From: Larix sibirica | Lineage: Eukaryota; Streptophyta; Pinopsida; Pinales; Pinaceae | Assembly: GCA_004151065.3 (NCBI GenBank) | Contig: NWUY0300056584.1 | Coordinates: 1 to 27,379, forward strand | DNA length: 27,379 nucleotides | Reading direction: 5' to 3' | In this document: positions 10,331-20,729 of the stretch, piece by piece | Layout: each line of letters starts with the position of its first letter | How positions within the stretch are numbered: the first letter of the stretch is position 1 | Notes under the pieces: generated by a model | What the model was told of the DNA's origin: nothing | Database searches by the model: none | What the model saw: the letters and a program-made list of their open reading frames with translations, nothing else | Position numbers and translations under genes: made by a program

Positions 10331-11129
10331 CAGATCTCGCATTTCATAATTTTTTACATTATTCTGGTCAATCATACTCATCATGGAATTCTTGGTAAGC
10401 ATGGCTGTAACAATTGGTCCAAAACCATCCTTGGAAATAGGGGTGATGAGGACCTAATTACATAAATATGCCTACCTATCCCATGCAAACACAACATCCC
10501 TACCCTCAACAATTCCAACAACATTACTCCCAGCAATCATCACTGCCTTATCTTGTCCAATTTCCTATGCAACACTATATCACTCAACCTCAGCAATTGC
10601 AGATGCTCCTTGCATCACCTTCAATACCAAATCAACTTCCTATCTAACCCATCACTAATCCAGATAATAAAGCATACCAACCCATTCTTCATGCTGAGTT
10701 GCAACCCCTCTCAACCTATCTAGTTACTATAGTATAAGTACATGATATCCACTTACGATCGAGGAAGACGCTTCAAAATAACACTCCTATTGTCATTGAG
10801 GAGGAAATTGAGGAGACTCCTAATCTTACAACCAATGATGACCCCCTACCATAATAAAACAAACATCTCCACCAATATAACATCTTCCATCTTCCATCTT
10901 CTAATACACCCTCCTCTCTGGAAATATTGAATTTAGAAGGACCCACACATCGCTTAGAATTTGATACTATATCCAAATTGAGGAATGTTTGCATTAAGAT
11001 TCATTTGCTGCAAGCCATTAAAGAAATCCCCATCTATTCCAAAACAGTAAGGGAACTCTACCTAAAGAAACTAGTGAGGAGAAAGAATGAACCACCTACC
11101 ATCCAGTTCATAGGGAAATCTGCAAATTT
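10331..11129 (+). other. Q/P-rich linker between gag and protease (decayed)
   Basis: One frame reads a Gln/Pro/Tyr-rich linker from about 10470 (MPTYPMQTQHPYPQQF, then PQQLQM). Later it carries EGPTHRLEFDTISKLRNVC and LLQAIKEIPIYSKTVREL at 10930-11070. The latter resembles the conserved segment just before the protease in Athila-type Gag-Pol, where xLLxALKEIPxYxKxxKEL is common. Stops interrupt it. This is part of the former polyprotein, not a separate gene. Confidence 0.65.
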
Positions 11130-11580
11130 ATGTCTGGGCAGATTGTTGTGGACAAGTATACAGATCCCAATAACCCCATTGTTTTAGTCCATATCAACGG
11201 GATCCTTGTACCAAAAACCCTTATCGACCTTGGAGAAACCATTAATATTATGACCTTGCAAACCATGGAGCAATTGAATTTGCTTATTCTTCGTCCAACA
11301 CCTATGGTCCTAGAATTAACAGATAGGTCTAGAATTAAACCAAAAGGAATGTTGGATGATGTTATTGTCTCCTTGGACTCTTGAGAGTACCTAATGGATT
11401 TCATGATTTTATAACCTAAATCTTCCTCAGGAGGACACCCGGTAATCCTTGGTAGACCATGGCTTGCAACGACCGATGCTTTTATAGGCTACAAGTCTGT
11501 GAACATGTTCATTTCTCGCGGGGATTCATTCAAGCAAGTGACCTTATATCCCCCTGACATATCTCTTTCTGTGCTGCAAT
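11130..11580 (+). pseudogene. Retroviral-type aspartic protease domain (decayed)
   Basis: This domain would cut the Gag-Pol polyprotein. IVLVHINGILVPKTLIDLG leads to the active-site triplet D-L-G at 11226-11234, then ETINIMTLQTMEQLNL. The LxDLGAxxNLMP form, with Leu in place of Ser or Thr, is normal for Athila/Tat-type proteases, so it is not decay. A second landmark, GGHPVILGRPWLATTDAFI, follows at about 11432-11487, matching the xVILGRPFLAT motif. Stops at 11382-11384 and near 11412 break the frame. Sequence from 11580 to 12060 still reads in patches but contains stops and no known domain. Confidence 0.82.
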
Positions 11581-12059
11581 ATACTTTGTGGATTGATCAT
11601 GAAAACAATGACAAAGATATTGTATAGCCTATTCTCACATTGGACCAAGTAATGAGTTTTAAAGGTACTACATAAGAGGATTAGGTTAATACTTTTCTTT
11701 GCAATCCTGATTCCACAGAAAATTTGGATTTGTTTTCCCTTCTTCTAGATTAGATTCTGGACATCGATACACATGAAATAAGTGATTTAACTACTTTGTC
11801 TTCATAATGCAATTCTATAAGAATTGATTTCATGAATTATGAAAACTTTTTCAAACCTGTTGAAATTGATCAAGATAAGTTTTTATGTATTAACTCTCAT
11901 CTTGATAGTGTATAGTAGAATCAATTGATTCTTGTTTTATAGAATCACTCAAAATATTTTGCCCATGATTATCATGACATGAAGGGTATAAACCCTGAAA
12001 CTTGTTCCCACCACATCTATATTTAGCAAGATTCCCATGCTGTTAGGTAACCTCAAAGG

Positions 12060-12791
12060 AGGATGAACCCAACTCTCAGAGAGATAGTAAAGGAGGAGTT
12101 GCAGAAACTACTAAATGTGAACTTATATATCCAATTTTAGACAACAGGTGGGTTCCCATTTCGTGGTAGTTCCAAAGAAGAATGGTAAGTGGTGAATCCG
12201 CATGGACTATAGAGAATTGAATAAATCCACCATGAAGGACTACTTTCCTCTCCCGGTCATCGACCAAGTTTTGGACACATTGGCTAGCAAAAAGTATTTC
12301 TCCTTTTTAGACTATGTTTACATTCCCATGGGGTACATTTTCCTATAGAGTTTTACCCTTTGGTTTGTGTAATGCCCCTGCAACCTTTCAGAGCACGGTC
12401 CTAGGCATCTTTTTCAGATTTGATCCATGTTCAATGTGTGGAAGTATATATGGACGATTTTACTACTTACATTGATTCTTTTGAAGAAGCCTTAGGAAAC
12501 CTTGAAAAAGTCCTAATATGATGCCGAGACACTAATCTCTCTTTAAGCAATGAAAAATGTAAAATGTTGATGAAAAGAGGAGTGGTCCTTGGGCATATCA
12601 TTTATTGTGTAGGGATTAAATTTGATTTGGCTAAAATTGAGGTAATTTCAAAACTTCCTATGCCAAAGTACCTGAAAGAGGTAAGAAGCATTCTTGTCCA
12701 TCTTGGCTATTACAGGCGATTTATTGAGAATTTTACGAATATAGCAACACCACTATTTAGTTTGCTTAAAAAGGATACTGATTTTTCATAG
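12060..12791 (+). pseudogene. Reverse transcriptase domain (gypsy type, decayed)
   Basis: RT copies element RNA into DNA. Motifs in order are REIVKEELQKLL; HFVVVPKKNGKW and IRMDYRELNKSTMKDYFPLP (about 12150-12250); KKYFSFLD at 12290-12311; WGTFSYRVLPFGLCNAPATF (about 12331-12390); YMDD at 12447-12458; LGHI, LPMPKYLKEVRSILVHLGYY and RRFIENF to 12740. About 20 residues normally between FLD and FTFPWG are missing near 12312-12322, with a frame change. All three catalytic aspartates (FLD and YMDD) are still legible. Stops occur near 12140 and 12190 and in the stretch before 12564. The frame around 12564-12791 ends in a TAG within the thumb/connection region. Confidence 0.9.
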
Positions 12792-13220
12792 AATGACCAT
12801 TGTCAATATGCATTTGAATCTCAAAAAGAAACTTTTAGCTGCACCTATTTTAAGGGGGCCAAGTTGGTCCCTTCCTTTTCACATTTCATCCAATGCCTCT
12901 TATACATCCCTTGGAGCTGTTTTAGGCCAGAAAGAAAGCCAAGTACATTATCTCATTTATTTTATTATCAAGAACCTTGCACCTATTGAGCTTAACTATA
13001 CTCACGAAAAAATAATTTCTAGCAATAGTTCATGCAATCAATAACTTTAGGCATTATATTGCTGGCTATGAGGTTTTTATTCTGGCAGATCATTTTGCTA
13101 TTTGCTATTTGATGAATAGGCCAATTACTAATGGGAGGATTAATAGATGGATTTTTTTGTTATAGGAGTTCAATACCACCGTTATGGACAAGCCTGGTAA
13201 GGAAAATTTAGTTGCTGATT
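12792..13220 (+). pseudogene. RNase H domain (gypsy type, decayed)
   Basis: RNase H removes the RNA strand during reverse transcription. The reading frame gives KKKLLAAPILRGPSWSLPF, HISSNASYTSLGAVLGQKE and NLAPIELNYTHEK. The family normally has D-A-S-D at NASY, so the first catalytic Asp is now Asn. The E of the ELNY-T-EKE element survives but the frame shifts soon after. In the next frame AIVHAINNFRHYIAGYEVF, ADHFAICYLMNR and, after a stop near 13163, FNTTVMDKPGKENLVADLFS complete the domain; ADH and VAD-LS are the usual landmarks. It is fused to RT upstream and integrase downstream as in all gypsy elements. Confidence 0.87.
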
Positions 13221-14590
13221 TATTTTCTAGAATTCAAAATGAAGGTGAGATTACTCTTGTAAATGATAACTTTCTAGATGAACATTTGTTTTCCGTGTCT
13301 ATTCATTCACCGTGGTTTGTAGATATAACCAACTATCCTGATACAAGAAAGTTACCGCAACACTTGACATCTCGTGAGAAGCAAAAGATTATTCGGTTAA
13401 GTGCTTCCTATTTGTGGATGGGGGGAGATCTGTTCCTCACCGGTCCTGATCTCATCATCCACCAGTGTGTCCGGGAGGATGAGATGTTTGATATTCTAAA
13501 ATCTAGTCATGATGAACCTTGTGGGGGTCATCTTGCAGATAAAAGGACAACCTACAAAGTTTTGCACTTCGTAGATTTTGACCGACTTTGGAAATATGTT
13601 AGGAGTTGTGATGCTTGTCAAATGATGGGACGATTGGTATAGGAAGATGATATGCCTTTGAATCCACAAGTACTTGTTGAGCCATTTGAGAAATGGGCCT
13701 TGGATTTGATTAGGCCCATCACTATGATGTAAAGGAAGAAATTATATATCCTAATGTGCATTGACTATGTGCCTAATTGGGTGGAAGCTAAGGATTTTGT
13801 GAAAGCTAATGAACAAGCAGTGGTATATTTCCTGTATGAAGACATCTTCACTCGATTCAACATGTCTAGAGAGATAGTTACCAATCAATGAACATAACTT
13901 ACATCCAATCTCATTTAGTCTCTTGCTCAACAATACAAAATAAAGCACATAAAATCTTCTCCTTATCATCCGCAGGATAATGGCCAGGTGGAATCCATTA
14001 ATAAGGTACGAGAAGCAATCCTAACCAAAACAGTTCAACATCATCTTCGAGATTGGGAAAATCGAATTCCTAAGGCATTGTTGGATTACATAACCGCTTG
14101 GAAGAATACTATGGGATTCACACCATATGAGTTGGTTTATGGAAAGCAATTCCTCCTCCCCATTGAGTTTAAGATCAAAACTCTTAGGACAACTATCCAA
14201 TTGGGATGAATCTTTTAGAGGCATGTCAACAGAGGGTTGATCAACTTAATGAATTAGATGAGATAAGACAAGAAGTTATTCATCAGACATCTCTTGTACA
14301 CTAGAAAAGAATCAAATGGCATGACAAGTTCATCCGAAAAAAGCAGTTTAAAACAGGTGATTGGGCCCTCCTATTCGATTAAGGGTTTAAGATTTTAAAG
14401 GAAAATTAACTACTCGATGGTTGGGACCTTATGAGGTAGAACATATTTTGAGAATGGATAATTCAGAGTTAAACTATAGATGAGAAACATGCTCCCTTTT
14501 TGGTGAATGGGCATCGGTTGAGGTTATACCACAAACCCATGTCCAAGGATGAATTTGTTGTAGATGTACTCCAATAGGCCATGATGGAGG
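13221..14590 (+). pseudogene. Integrase (HHCC and DDE core, decayed)
   Basis: Integrase inserts the cDNA into the host chromosome. Frame 2 carries the zinc-binding end: His at 13508-13510 and 13529-13531, Cys at 13607-13609 and 13616-13618, giving HX6HX25CX2C. The core follows: EKWALDLIRPI with the first Asp near 13702, IVTNQ*T*LTSNL at about 13874, and HPQDNGQVES with Glu at 13991-13993. Spacing from the second to the third residue is 35, as in DD35E, but the second Asp codon (13883-13885) now reads AAT, Asn, followed by TGA and TAA. GFTPYELVYGKQFLLPIEF ends the core near 14180. The C-terminal part to about 14590 is legible only in pieces across frames. The protein is inactive. Confidence 0.9.
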
Positions 14591-14663
14591 TGGTAAGAGA
14601 GAAGGGTGATCTTCCTACTCCTACCTGTTCTTCTTCCTAAATTTCTTTCTCATGAAATAAGAC

Positions 14664-14716
14664 AAAATGAAAAAAAAAAGAAAAAAAATTAGAAAAAATA
14701 GTAAAGAAAAATATAA
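14664..14716 (+). repeat. A-rich purine tract after pol
   Basis: About 50 bases almost entirely A and G, with scattered T, directly after the last recognisable pol sequence. It resembles a polypurine tract but no LTR follows; the real tract is at 18001-18011. Confidence 0.6.
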
Positions 14717-15636
14717 GCTTAGCTATGGAAAACAAGTTCTTGGTGCAACTAGGCATGGACTATGTTTGAAAACCAAGCTTTTGGCAGGCATAATTCATCA
14801 TTTTTTTCAGCATGTTTTGATATTGGTTCTTTTATAAATCATGATTTTTGAAATTATTTGTAATATGCTTGCGTTAGTTGATGGGGGATTCATTAAGGCG
14901 CTCCTCCTAACATCCTCATCCCATCGACTGCAACACATTATTTGGGCTTGAGGTCAGAGATTAAGATAATACCTTGAGGCTTGTATGCATTAATGGTAGG
15001 ATCTCTTGGTGACAACAATGGGAATTCATCAATGTCCCCTAATCATCAAATATTGAAGGTGACTCGACCTCAGCTCATTTGAATTGTACCTAGAAATATG
15101 TACTATGGTACCTTGATGCTCATTCACATTAATGGTGAGTTTTCTCGAACTGGTTGACACATACACTAATGGCTGGTAATCTAACAAATTTTCCCCGTGT
15201 TCGATTCCAGTACATTTATTCACATGATGAAAATTGTACCTCAGGCTTGAAACATTGGAGACTTGTGATTTTATGTCATACATGTAATGGTTGCAGATTT
15301 CACTTGTTCTTATTTTGTAAATAAAAGGCAGAAGGACTATTTCAACAGTTCCTCTTCTTTGCAACATTTATTTTTCAGATTGGCACTCTTCAGTTTTGAT
15401 TTATGTAGCATATAGTTTCCAACTTTTCATTCTTCAGTTTTCTTAAAAAATTCAACAATAATAGTTCAGCAATGTTTAAATAAGTCGACAGAAGTATAGG
15501 GAATACTTTGATCCAGATATTGGATGGAAACATGCTCCAGACCTGGTCCATATGGCTAGCATCATATACAGAAGATTGGTATGGCTGGAGGCATCTCCAG
15601 AATTACGGTAGTGCAACAATTACATTGACATATCAA
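14717..15636 (+). other. Noncoding spacer of the LTR element
   Basis: No protein family can be read here on either strand. An open minus-strand frame at 15029-15367 has no recognisable motif. This spacer, with the array that follows it, separates pol from the third ORF. Confidence 0.5.
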
Positions 15637-15955
15637 TTCATTATAGGAAGTTCCGATTCCAGTAATTCACTAGAGCCTTATACGGAATGATTTATTACCG
15701 GGTCACGTGGTTCCGGTAATTTCTCAATATTAGCAATCGAACTATTTATTACAGGAATTTTTGGTAATTCCCCAGTGTCAGAAACTACCAAGCTTATTAC
15801 AAGATCCTCTAGTTCCGGTAAGTCATGAAGACCTTTCAACAACTTGTCTTATTACCGGATCTCCTGATTCCGGTGGACCATTCATGCCACTTTCCAACAT
15901 GATTGTTACCAGATCTAAGTTCCGAATTGTGTGTGAATCATGGGGATTAATGGCT
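15637..15955 (+). repeat. 54-bp tandem array of inverted ACCGGA/TCCGGT motifs
   Basis: Six imperfect units start near 15637, 15691, 15745, 15793, 15848 and 15902, so spacing is 54, 54, 48, 55 and 54. Each contains a left word TTATTACCGGA and, about 8 bases later, its inverted counterpart TTCCGGTAAT, giving a potential hairpin per unit. The clearest are 15691-15720 and 15849-15876. The ACCGGA core also makes up the U3 arrays of both LTRs. Confidence 0.8.
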
Positions 15956-16339
15956 AATTAAAAAGGATGTCTTTTCAAATATTATACGCTCCGTCCGCAT
16001 ACATTGCAGTTAATACCTTTCACCTATTTATGATTTTTGTTCTTCGTTGTCACACTACCCAACTATTATATGCTATGTCGGCATGCATTGTAATCACCAC
16101 CTTTTCACCCATTCACGATTTCTATTTTTCTCCCTCACCCAATCCAATTATGGTTAGTTTGATGTGAAAATATTCGGTACACATTTCCCATGTCTTTGAC
16201 TGGTTTGAATCACATTTTGGATTCAAATCAACCATTATAAACGTATACTCATCGACCCAAAAATGAAAGAATCCATGTTCCGATTGTCCATCCCCCTTGT
16301 CTCATATCACAATTAGTAAAAGTTTGGGATTGAAAAATC
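15956..16339 (+). other. Spacer before the third ORF
   Basis: No recognisable coding or repeat signal. A frame at 15967-16167 is open but has no family likeness. Any splice acceptor or leader for the third ORF would lie here. Confidence 0.4.
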
Positions 16340-17849
16340 TTCTGAAGATTGAGGCAAGGGAACGTGAATAGGAAAAAATGAAGAAAGGTATGGTGTTCAG
16401 ATTTGAACCAAAAGAGGCAGAGTTCCTCAAAAAATTTCCAAGAAGCAAAGAGTATTTTTGAGAGGCAGGATGGAAGCCATTTTGTGAAAAAATACAAGGA
16501 CATAGTCTTCAAATTACTAAGGCATTCGCTGAAACCTTCAATGGCCATGTGGCTCATATAGGATGGTTGGAATTGCATGTTTCGGAGGAATTTTTTGCCA
16601 GCAACACAAAGTAGACAGATCCAGGAGCTAGATTGCAATCAATTTTTGGTACTATAACACCAAAATATAGGTTGGAAGAAGGGGATTCCAAGAGCATGTA
16701 TCAAGAAAGAATGGTGAGATGTTTTGTATGCTGTTCAAAAGTATATTACATGTGAAGGGAAGTACACTATATAACATTTTTATATCGCTTGAGATTCCTC
16801 ATGCACTTTCAAGGAGTTCGAAAGATGAATCTCCCCTTTTCCTTTTTGAGGAGTTTGACTAAGATGGCCACACATGTACAAGCTCACCCTGAACATGATG
16901 AGACCAGTATTTTTCACCACGGGTTGATCAGATTACTTGTGGAAGAAGAGTCGAAGAAGTAAAACTAGACATGGAATCATTTTGTCTTTTGGGAAGGATT
17001 TGAAGTAAACCCTTATAGACCTCTTGCATGCCAACAAAAGAAAGAGCATTCTAGAAAAGGCAAAATTACTCCCCATAAGAAAAATAATGCAGAATAAGAA
17101 GGGGAATCCTCCAAGAGGGATCGAGCTACCAACAATAAAACATAGAAAGAAATCCCTACATAAGTTACAACTACCCCTAGCAAAGAAGAAGAAACTAATA
17201 TAGGGAAGGAGCCTTCTAAAGAGGTTAGAACTACTACTAAAGGGAAAGTGAAGGAAAAAATGGATATGAATACAGAAGGTGTAAGAGATCTTCATGCAAC
17301 ACCCTCTATAGAGGCAACCAGACCATCTACTGCTAGAGATACTTGTAGTAGAGCTAAGCAACTCTTTAAAGAATCTGAGCATGAGTTCAAGGAAGGGAAT
17401 CAAGTGATTGTCACTAAAATTGTGCCAAGGAGGTCCAGAACGTGATTCTTTACCAAAGAAGTTTTAGTACTTATGACCACAAAATATTAGAACCATGGAT
17501 GTCAGAGATAGAAATAGAGAATGTTTATGAACTACCTCTCTCAGAAGCTGGTAAGATTGGACTAGAGGAACCCAGTCGAGTTGAGTAAATAGTTCCTTCT
17601 AGCCCAACTCACTCTCCTAAATCCTCGAAACAAAAGAAGAAGAGGAGCAAAAAAATGAAGAAACTGAAACAGGTGATTAGGGAGTACGAAATCCTGGACA
17701 AACATATCAAGCAGGAAAATGGGATCCTCAAAAGAAGGATTGTTCAATTGAGGAGTAGTAGGGATCGGGTAGCATCTAAGCTCATATTTCTATCTAAAAG
17801 GGCCAATCAATGGTATACGAAACCAGTACAAAGAGAAGACCGAACATAA
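16340..17849 (+). pseudogene. Third ORF of the LTR element (unknown function), decayed
   Basis: A sense-strand reading frame downstream of pol, where Athila elements carry an env-like gene. Frame 1 gives EKMKKGMVFRFEPKEAEFL from about 16372, WKPFCEKIQGHSLQITKAFA at 16471 and HIGWLELHVSEEFF. An island in frame 2 gives YITCEGKY at about 16742. Frame 1 then returns with RLRFLMHFQGVRKMNLPF, RSLTKMATHVQAH and FHHGLIRLLVEEESKK (16786-16959), then a Lys/Glu/Thr-rich tail to 17445. After a frame change, frame 3 gives a very basic KQKKKRSKKMKKLKQ and a heptad-like helix (EYEILDKHIKQENGILKRR) to the stop at 17847-17849. I see no signal peptide or membrane segment, so an envelope role is not supported. 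It resembles hypothetical plant proteins with a CEGRY and LLM-F-G-MNLPFFL pattern that I recall but cannot check. Confidence 0.65.
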
Positions 17850-18000
17850 GGCCGAAACTAAGTATTTTTAAGTAGAAGCACAAGATTCAGGAAGGGAAAT
17901 CTGTAGGGATTAACATGTTCCCACAGGCAGCTGAGCACATTTGAGGAAGGGAGGCATTGGATAAACCTTTTAGGGAGAATTGTTTATGCAAAAGCTTAAG

Positions 18001-18011
18001 TGCAGGGGAGA
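18001..18011 (+). promoter_or_regulatory. Polypurine tract before the 3' LTR
   Basis: TGCAGGGGAGA ends exactly where the LTR sequence TGTTGAG begins at 18012. This tract primes plus-strand synthesis in LTR elements. Confidence 0.8.
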
Positions 18012-18617
18012 TGTTGAGTCCCACTTTTGATCTATTTCTTTGTATATCAGACAACCCTTTTTGACCCACTTTCTCCTATATCTATCACCATTTTCTCTTT
18101 TCCTAGTATCATATTTGCATTCCTATGCTAGAATTGTCTAACGAGTTGTATAAGGTAATCATTCATGTCTTTAAGCTAATTCCCTATGTTTAACATCCAT
18201 TTTGGAATGGGATTTATCATAGCTAATTAACTCTATGGTTCATAAGTCCTTGTGCAGTATATGAAAGTTCACGGTAGTTACTCAATTATTACAGGATCTT
18301 ACTCTATTACCAGAACTACAGGATGTGCTATTACTAGAAGTGCAAGATGCGTCATTACGGAAACTGCAGGATGTCATTATTACTGGAAGTGTATAGGACA
18401 CATTATTACCATAATTGTAGAGAAGGTTGATGCAGGATCTGTCGGTTTGCGTATCTCTGCTTTCTCAAAACATAGACAATGACATGGATCTTGTTTTTGC
18501 CAGCTTGACATGGATACTCTTTGATTTATCTGGCTACATGATCACTGTCCACACATGGATTCTTGGTCAATTAAGCAATTAGTCACCAAATTGAGCGTTG
18601 GGAGTCCGATTGTCCAA

Positions 18618-18651
18618 CCACGATTTCGTGCATTCAGTCATGAAATCGTGG
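18618..18651 (+). promoter_or_regulatory. Hairpin in the 3' LTR
   Basis: CCACGATTTCGTG (18618-18630) pairs with CATGAAATCGTGG (18639-18651) around an 8-base loop. One position differs from the 5' LTR copy and would be a G-U pair in RNA, so the stem survives in RNA even after mutation. The loop sequences differ (CTTGTAGT versus CATTCAGT). Confidence 0.8.
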
Positions 18652-18793
18652 AGTGCCTAAAATGAGATTGCTTACTTGTTATCCTATGTGTCATTCTATA
18701 TTTTGTAAACAATGCAATCTGTTTGTCTATTTTTATCAATCCAGATCTGTGTGACGAGGATCGTTCGTTTTGGTCCTATTGATGTAAACGCTT

Positions 18794-18800
18794 TATAAAA
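18794..18800 (+). promoter_or_regulatory. TATA box of the 3' LTR
   Basis: TATAAAA in GCTTTATAAAAGCATGG, aligned with the 5' LTR TATA box. Confidence 0.65.
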
Positions 18801-18905
18801 GCATGGCATGCATTATTGTAAGGTTAGTGTGGATTAGCTGGATCATCTATAATATTTAAGATCTGGAGTTCGACTCTTGTACTATAATTATGAAGACTGA
18901 TGATT

Positions 18906-18911
18906 AATAAA
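18906..18911 (+). promoter_or_regulatory. Polyadenylation signal of the 3' LTR
   Basis: AATAAA in GATTAATAAAGGG, aligned with the same signal in the 5' LTR. This copy would have ended the genomic transcript. Confidence 0.6.
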
Positions 18912-19580
18912 GGGAGTTGTTATTGAATTCATCAGTTAATTTCTTGAATCCCCTACAACATTACCCAACTAGGAGGGCCCCCTGATCTGGATAGCTGCTG
19001 CAGACTTAGTATAGGTATTATGTTTATTTCTTTATCCATTACATGTGTGGTTGAATCTTAGTTGAGGTATGTTGCATAATTCAATGCAATTGGTTTACTT
19101 TGAATTTCAGTAACAAGTCATATTTCATTTTCTATATTGGATTACTTTCTTGAGCATTATTACATCAAAGTTCTGCTTTATTTTCTCTGAACGCTTTTAG
19201 TATTTATTTTCCAAGTTAAATGAGTTGTATTGTTTGTTGGGGCCTCAAGGGTATATGCATTTACACATTGGAATTGCTTATGCATTGTCATTATAGGAAC
19301 TCCAATAAGACCTCAGGTTGCTAGACATGGATTGTAAATTTAAGTAATTAAGGTGTAGATTGTTACACTTATTCTTTATTTGAGTAGTTGAACATAATCA
19401 AAATTATAAGTATCTGAATGGGATATTAATTAAAGCCGAGCACAAGGTATCTACTGGAATTTCTTGTTAAATAGTTATGAGCAAAGTTTCTTGTAACTAC
19501 AAAGACATTTCATGTGATTGAATAGAGCTTCCCTCTCATGGATTCATGTTATATGCTTAACATGATTTGAATGGTGAAGT

Positions 19581-19886
19581 TGCATTCATCATTAAACATG
19601 AGAAAGTCCATAGAGAGGTTATACCCCATGGATATTTATTATTTCCTAGTGTGATGCCCCACTTAATAAGGTTAACAACATTATATATCGACGTATGAGG
19701 TCAACTATATTAATAGTTTACATAAAGCATCCCATGGAGGGAAGTATAAAGTGTGATTGAAGATTAAAGTTAAGTATTACTAGGAAAAACATTTTTTTCA
19801 AATGATGTGATGATGTATTGGTGAAGTACTTTGGTTGGTAGTGGGTAAGAGTGGCATAAAAGTTTAAATTCCATGTTTTGGTTAAG
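19581..19886. other. Unassigned junction sequence
   Basis: It lies between the faded 3' LTR and the AT-rich repeat. No coding or repeat signal was recognised. The break that removed the LTR end lies at its left border. Confidence 0.4.
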
Positions 19887-20553
19887 GGAAATAATTTATA
19901 AAGCAAATGTTTTGGTAATTGGAAAAAAAATCACGGAGTAATTGAAATAAAAGGAAGGTGTAATTATATTTGATAAATTTAAAATTTTAAGTATAATAAT
20001 ATAAAGTAATAATTTATAAAGGAAATGTTTTAGTAAATAAATGTTTTTATTGAAAAGTAAAATTGTAAAAAAATAAAAGTAAAATTTAATTATAAGGTAA
20101 TGGTAAAGTTGTAATTTAAATAAAAGTAAGGTGTAATTATATTTGATAAAGTCAAAATTTTAAGGAAAATGATATAAAGTAATAATTCATAAAGGAAATG
20201 TTTTAGTAAAGAAAAAAATTCATTGAAAGGTAAACTGTAACAAAAATAAAAGTAAAATGTAATTACAAGATAAAGTTGAAACTTTAATGAAAATAGTGTA
20301 AAGTAAAAACGGTTAAAGAAATGTTATGACTAAAGGAAATAATTCATTCAAAATTTAATTTGTAATGGAAATAAAAGTAAGGTATATTTAAAAGTTAAGG
20401 TTGAAAGTATAAAGAAATAAGGTGTAATTAAGGAAGTAAGGTTGAAATTATAAAGAAAATAATGATAAAATGTATAATGTTAACTTGTAAAATTACATAA
20501 AGGTAAGGTGTAAGTAAAATATAAAGTTGAAACTATAAGAAAAGTAGTATAAA

Positions 20554-20729
20554 AGAACGTGTACTTAAAGAGATAAGTAAAAATTTGATAAAAGTGTATG
20601 AGGTAGCTTACATAAATAAATAAAGGTAAGGTGCAATTAGAAGAACGTGTAATTAAAGAGATGAGTAAAAATTTGATAAAAGTGTACGAGGTAACTTGCA
20701 TAAGTAAATAAAGGTAAGGTGCAATTAAA
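20554..20729. repeat. 88-bp tandem duplication within the AT-rich repeat
   Basis: Two adjacent units (20554-20641 and 20642-20729) start AGAACGTGTA and end GGTAAGGTGCAATTA, with only a few differences. They include GTGTAYGAGGTARCTT and AAATAAAGGTAAGG. The low divergence suggests this duplication is younger than the 173-bp pair. Confidence 0.85.

Larger units (their letters stand above)
6537..19580 (+). mobile_element. Athila/Tat-like Ty3/gypsy LTR retrotransposon, decayed
   Basis: Two long direct repeats (6537-8784 and 18012 to about 19580) bracket gag, protease, RT, RNase H, integrase and a third ORF, all on the plus strand. Integrase lies after RNase H, which is the gypsy order. A tRNA-Asp-type primer binding site and a D-L-G protease active site are typical of the Athila/Tat side of plant gypsy. 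The element is about 13 kb as it stands. It holds many in-frame stops, a gap in RT, a lost integrase aspartate and a 3' LTR missing its end. LTR divergence looks like 10-15 percent by eye (not computed), so it is old. The right boundary is approximate because the 3' LTR fades out. Confidence 0.92.
18012..19580 (+). repeat. 3' LTR, truncated
   Basis: It begins TGTTGAGTCCC like the 5' LTR and can be followed through the U3 array, the hairpin, TATA box, AATAAA and the long U5 to about 19580 (GAGCTTCCCT, then a weak match). The final 340 bases or so of the 5' LTR, including CAACA, have no counterpart; unrelated sequence follows. It also lacks the 285 bp found at 7516-7800. Differences from the 5' LTR are many and scattered, which points to an old insertion. 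Confidence 0.9.

Noticed and set aside
14664-14716. Polypurine tract marking a 3' LTR
   Set aside because: The repeat of the 5' LTR begins at 18012, right after a different purine tract, so this A-rich run is internal.
15637-15955. CRISPR-like array
   Set aside because: The units are degenerate along their whole length and form a tandem repeat with inverted motifs in a plant retroelement; there are no identical repeats with unique spacers.
16249-17403. Two long minus-strand open frames (16249-16638, 16933-17403)
   Set aside because: They lie opposite the third ORF, are rich in Phe and Leu as antisense of Lys/Glu-rich sequence, and match no family.
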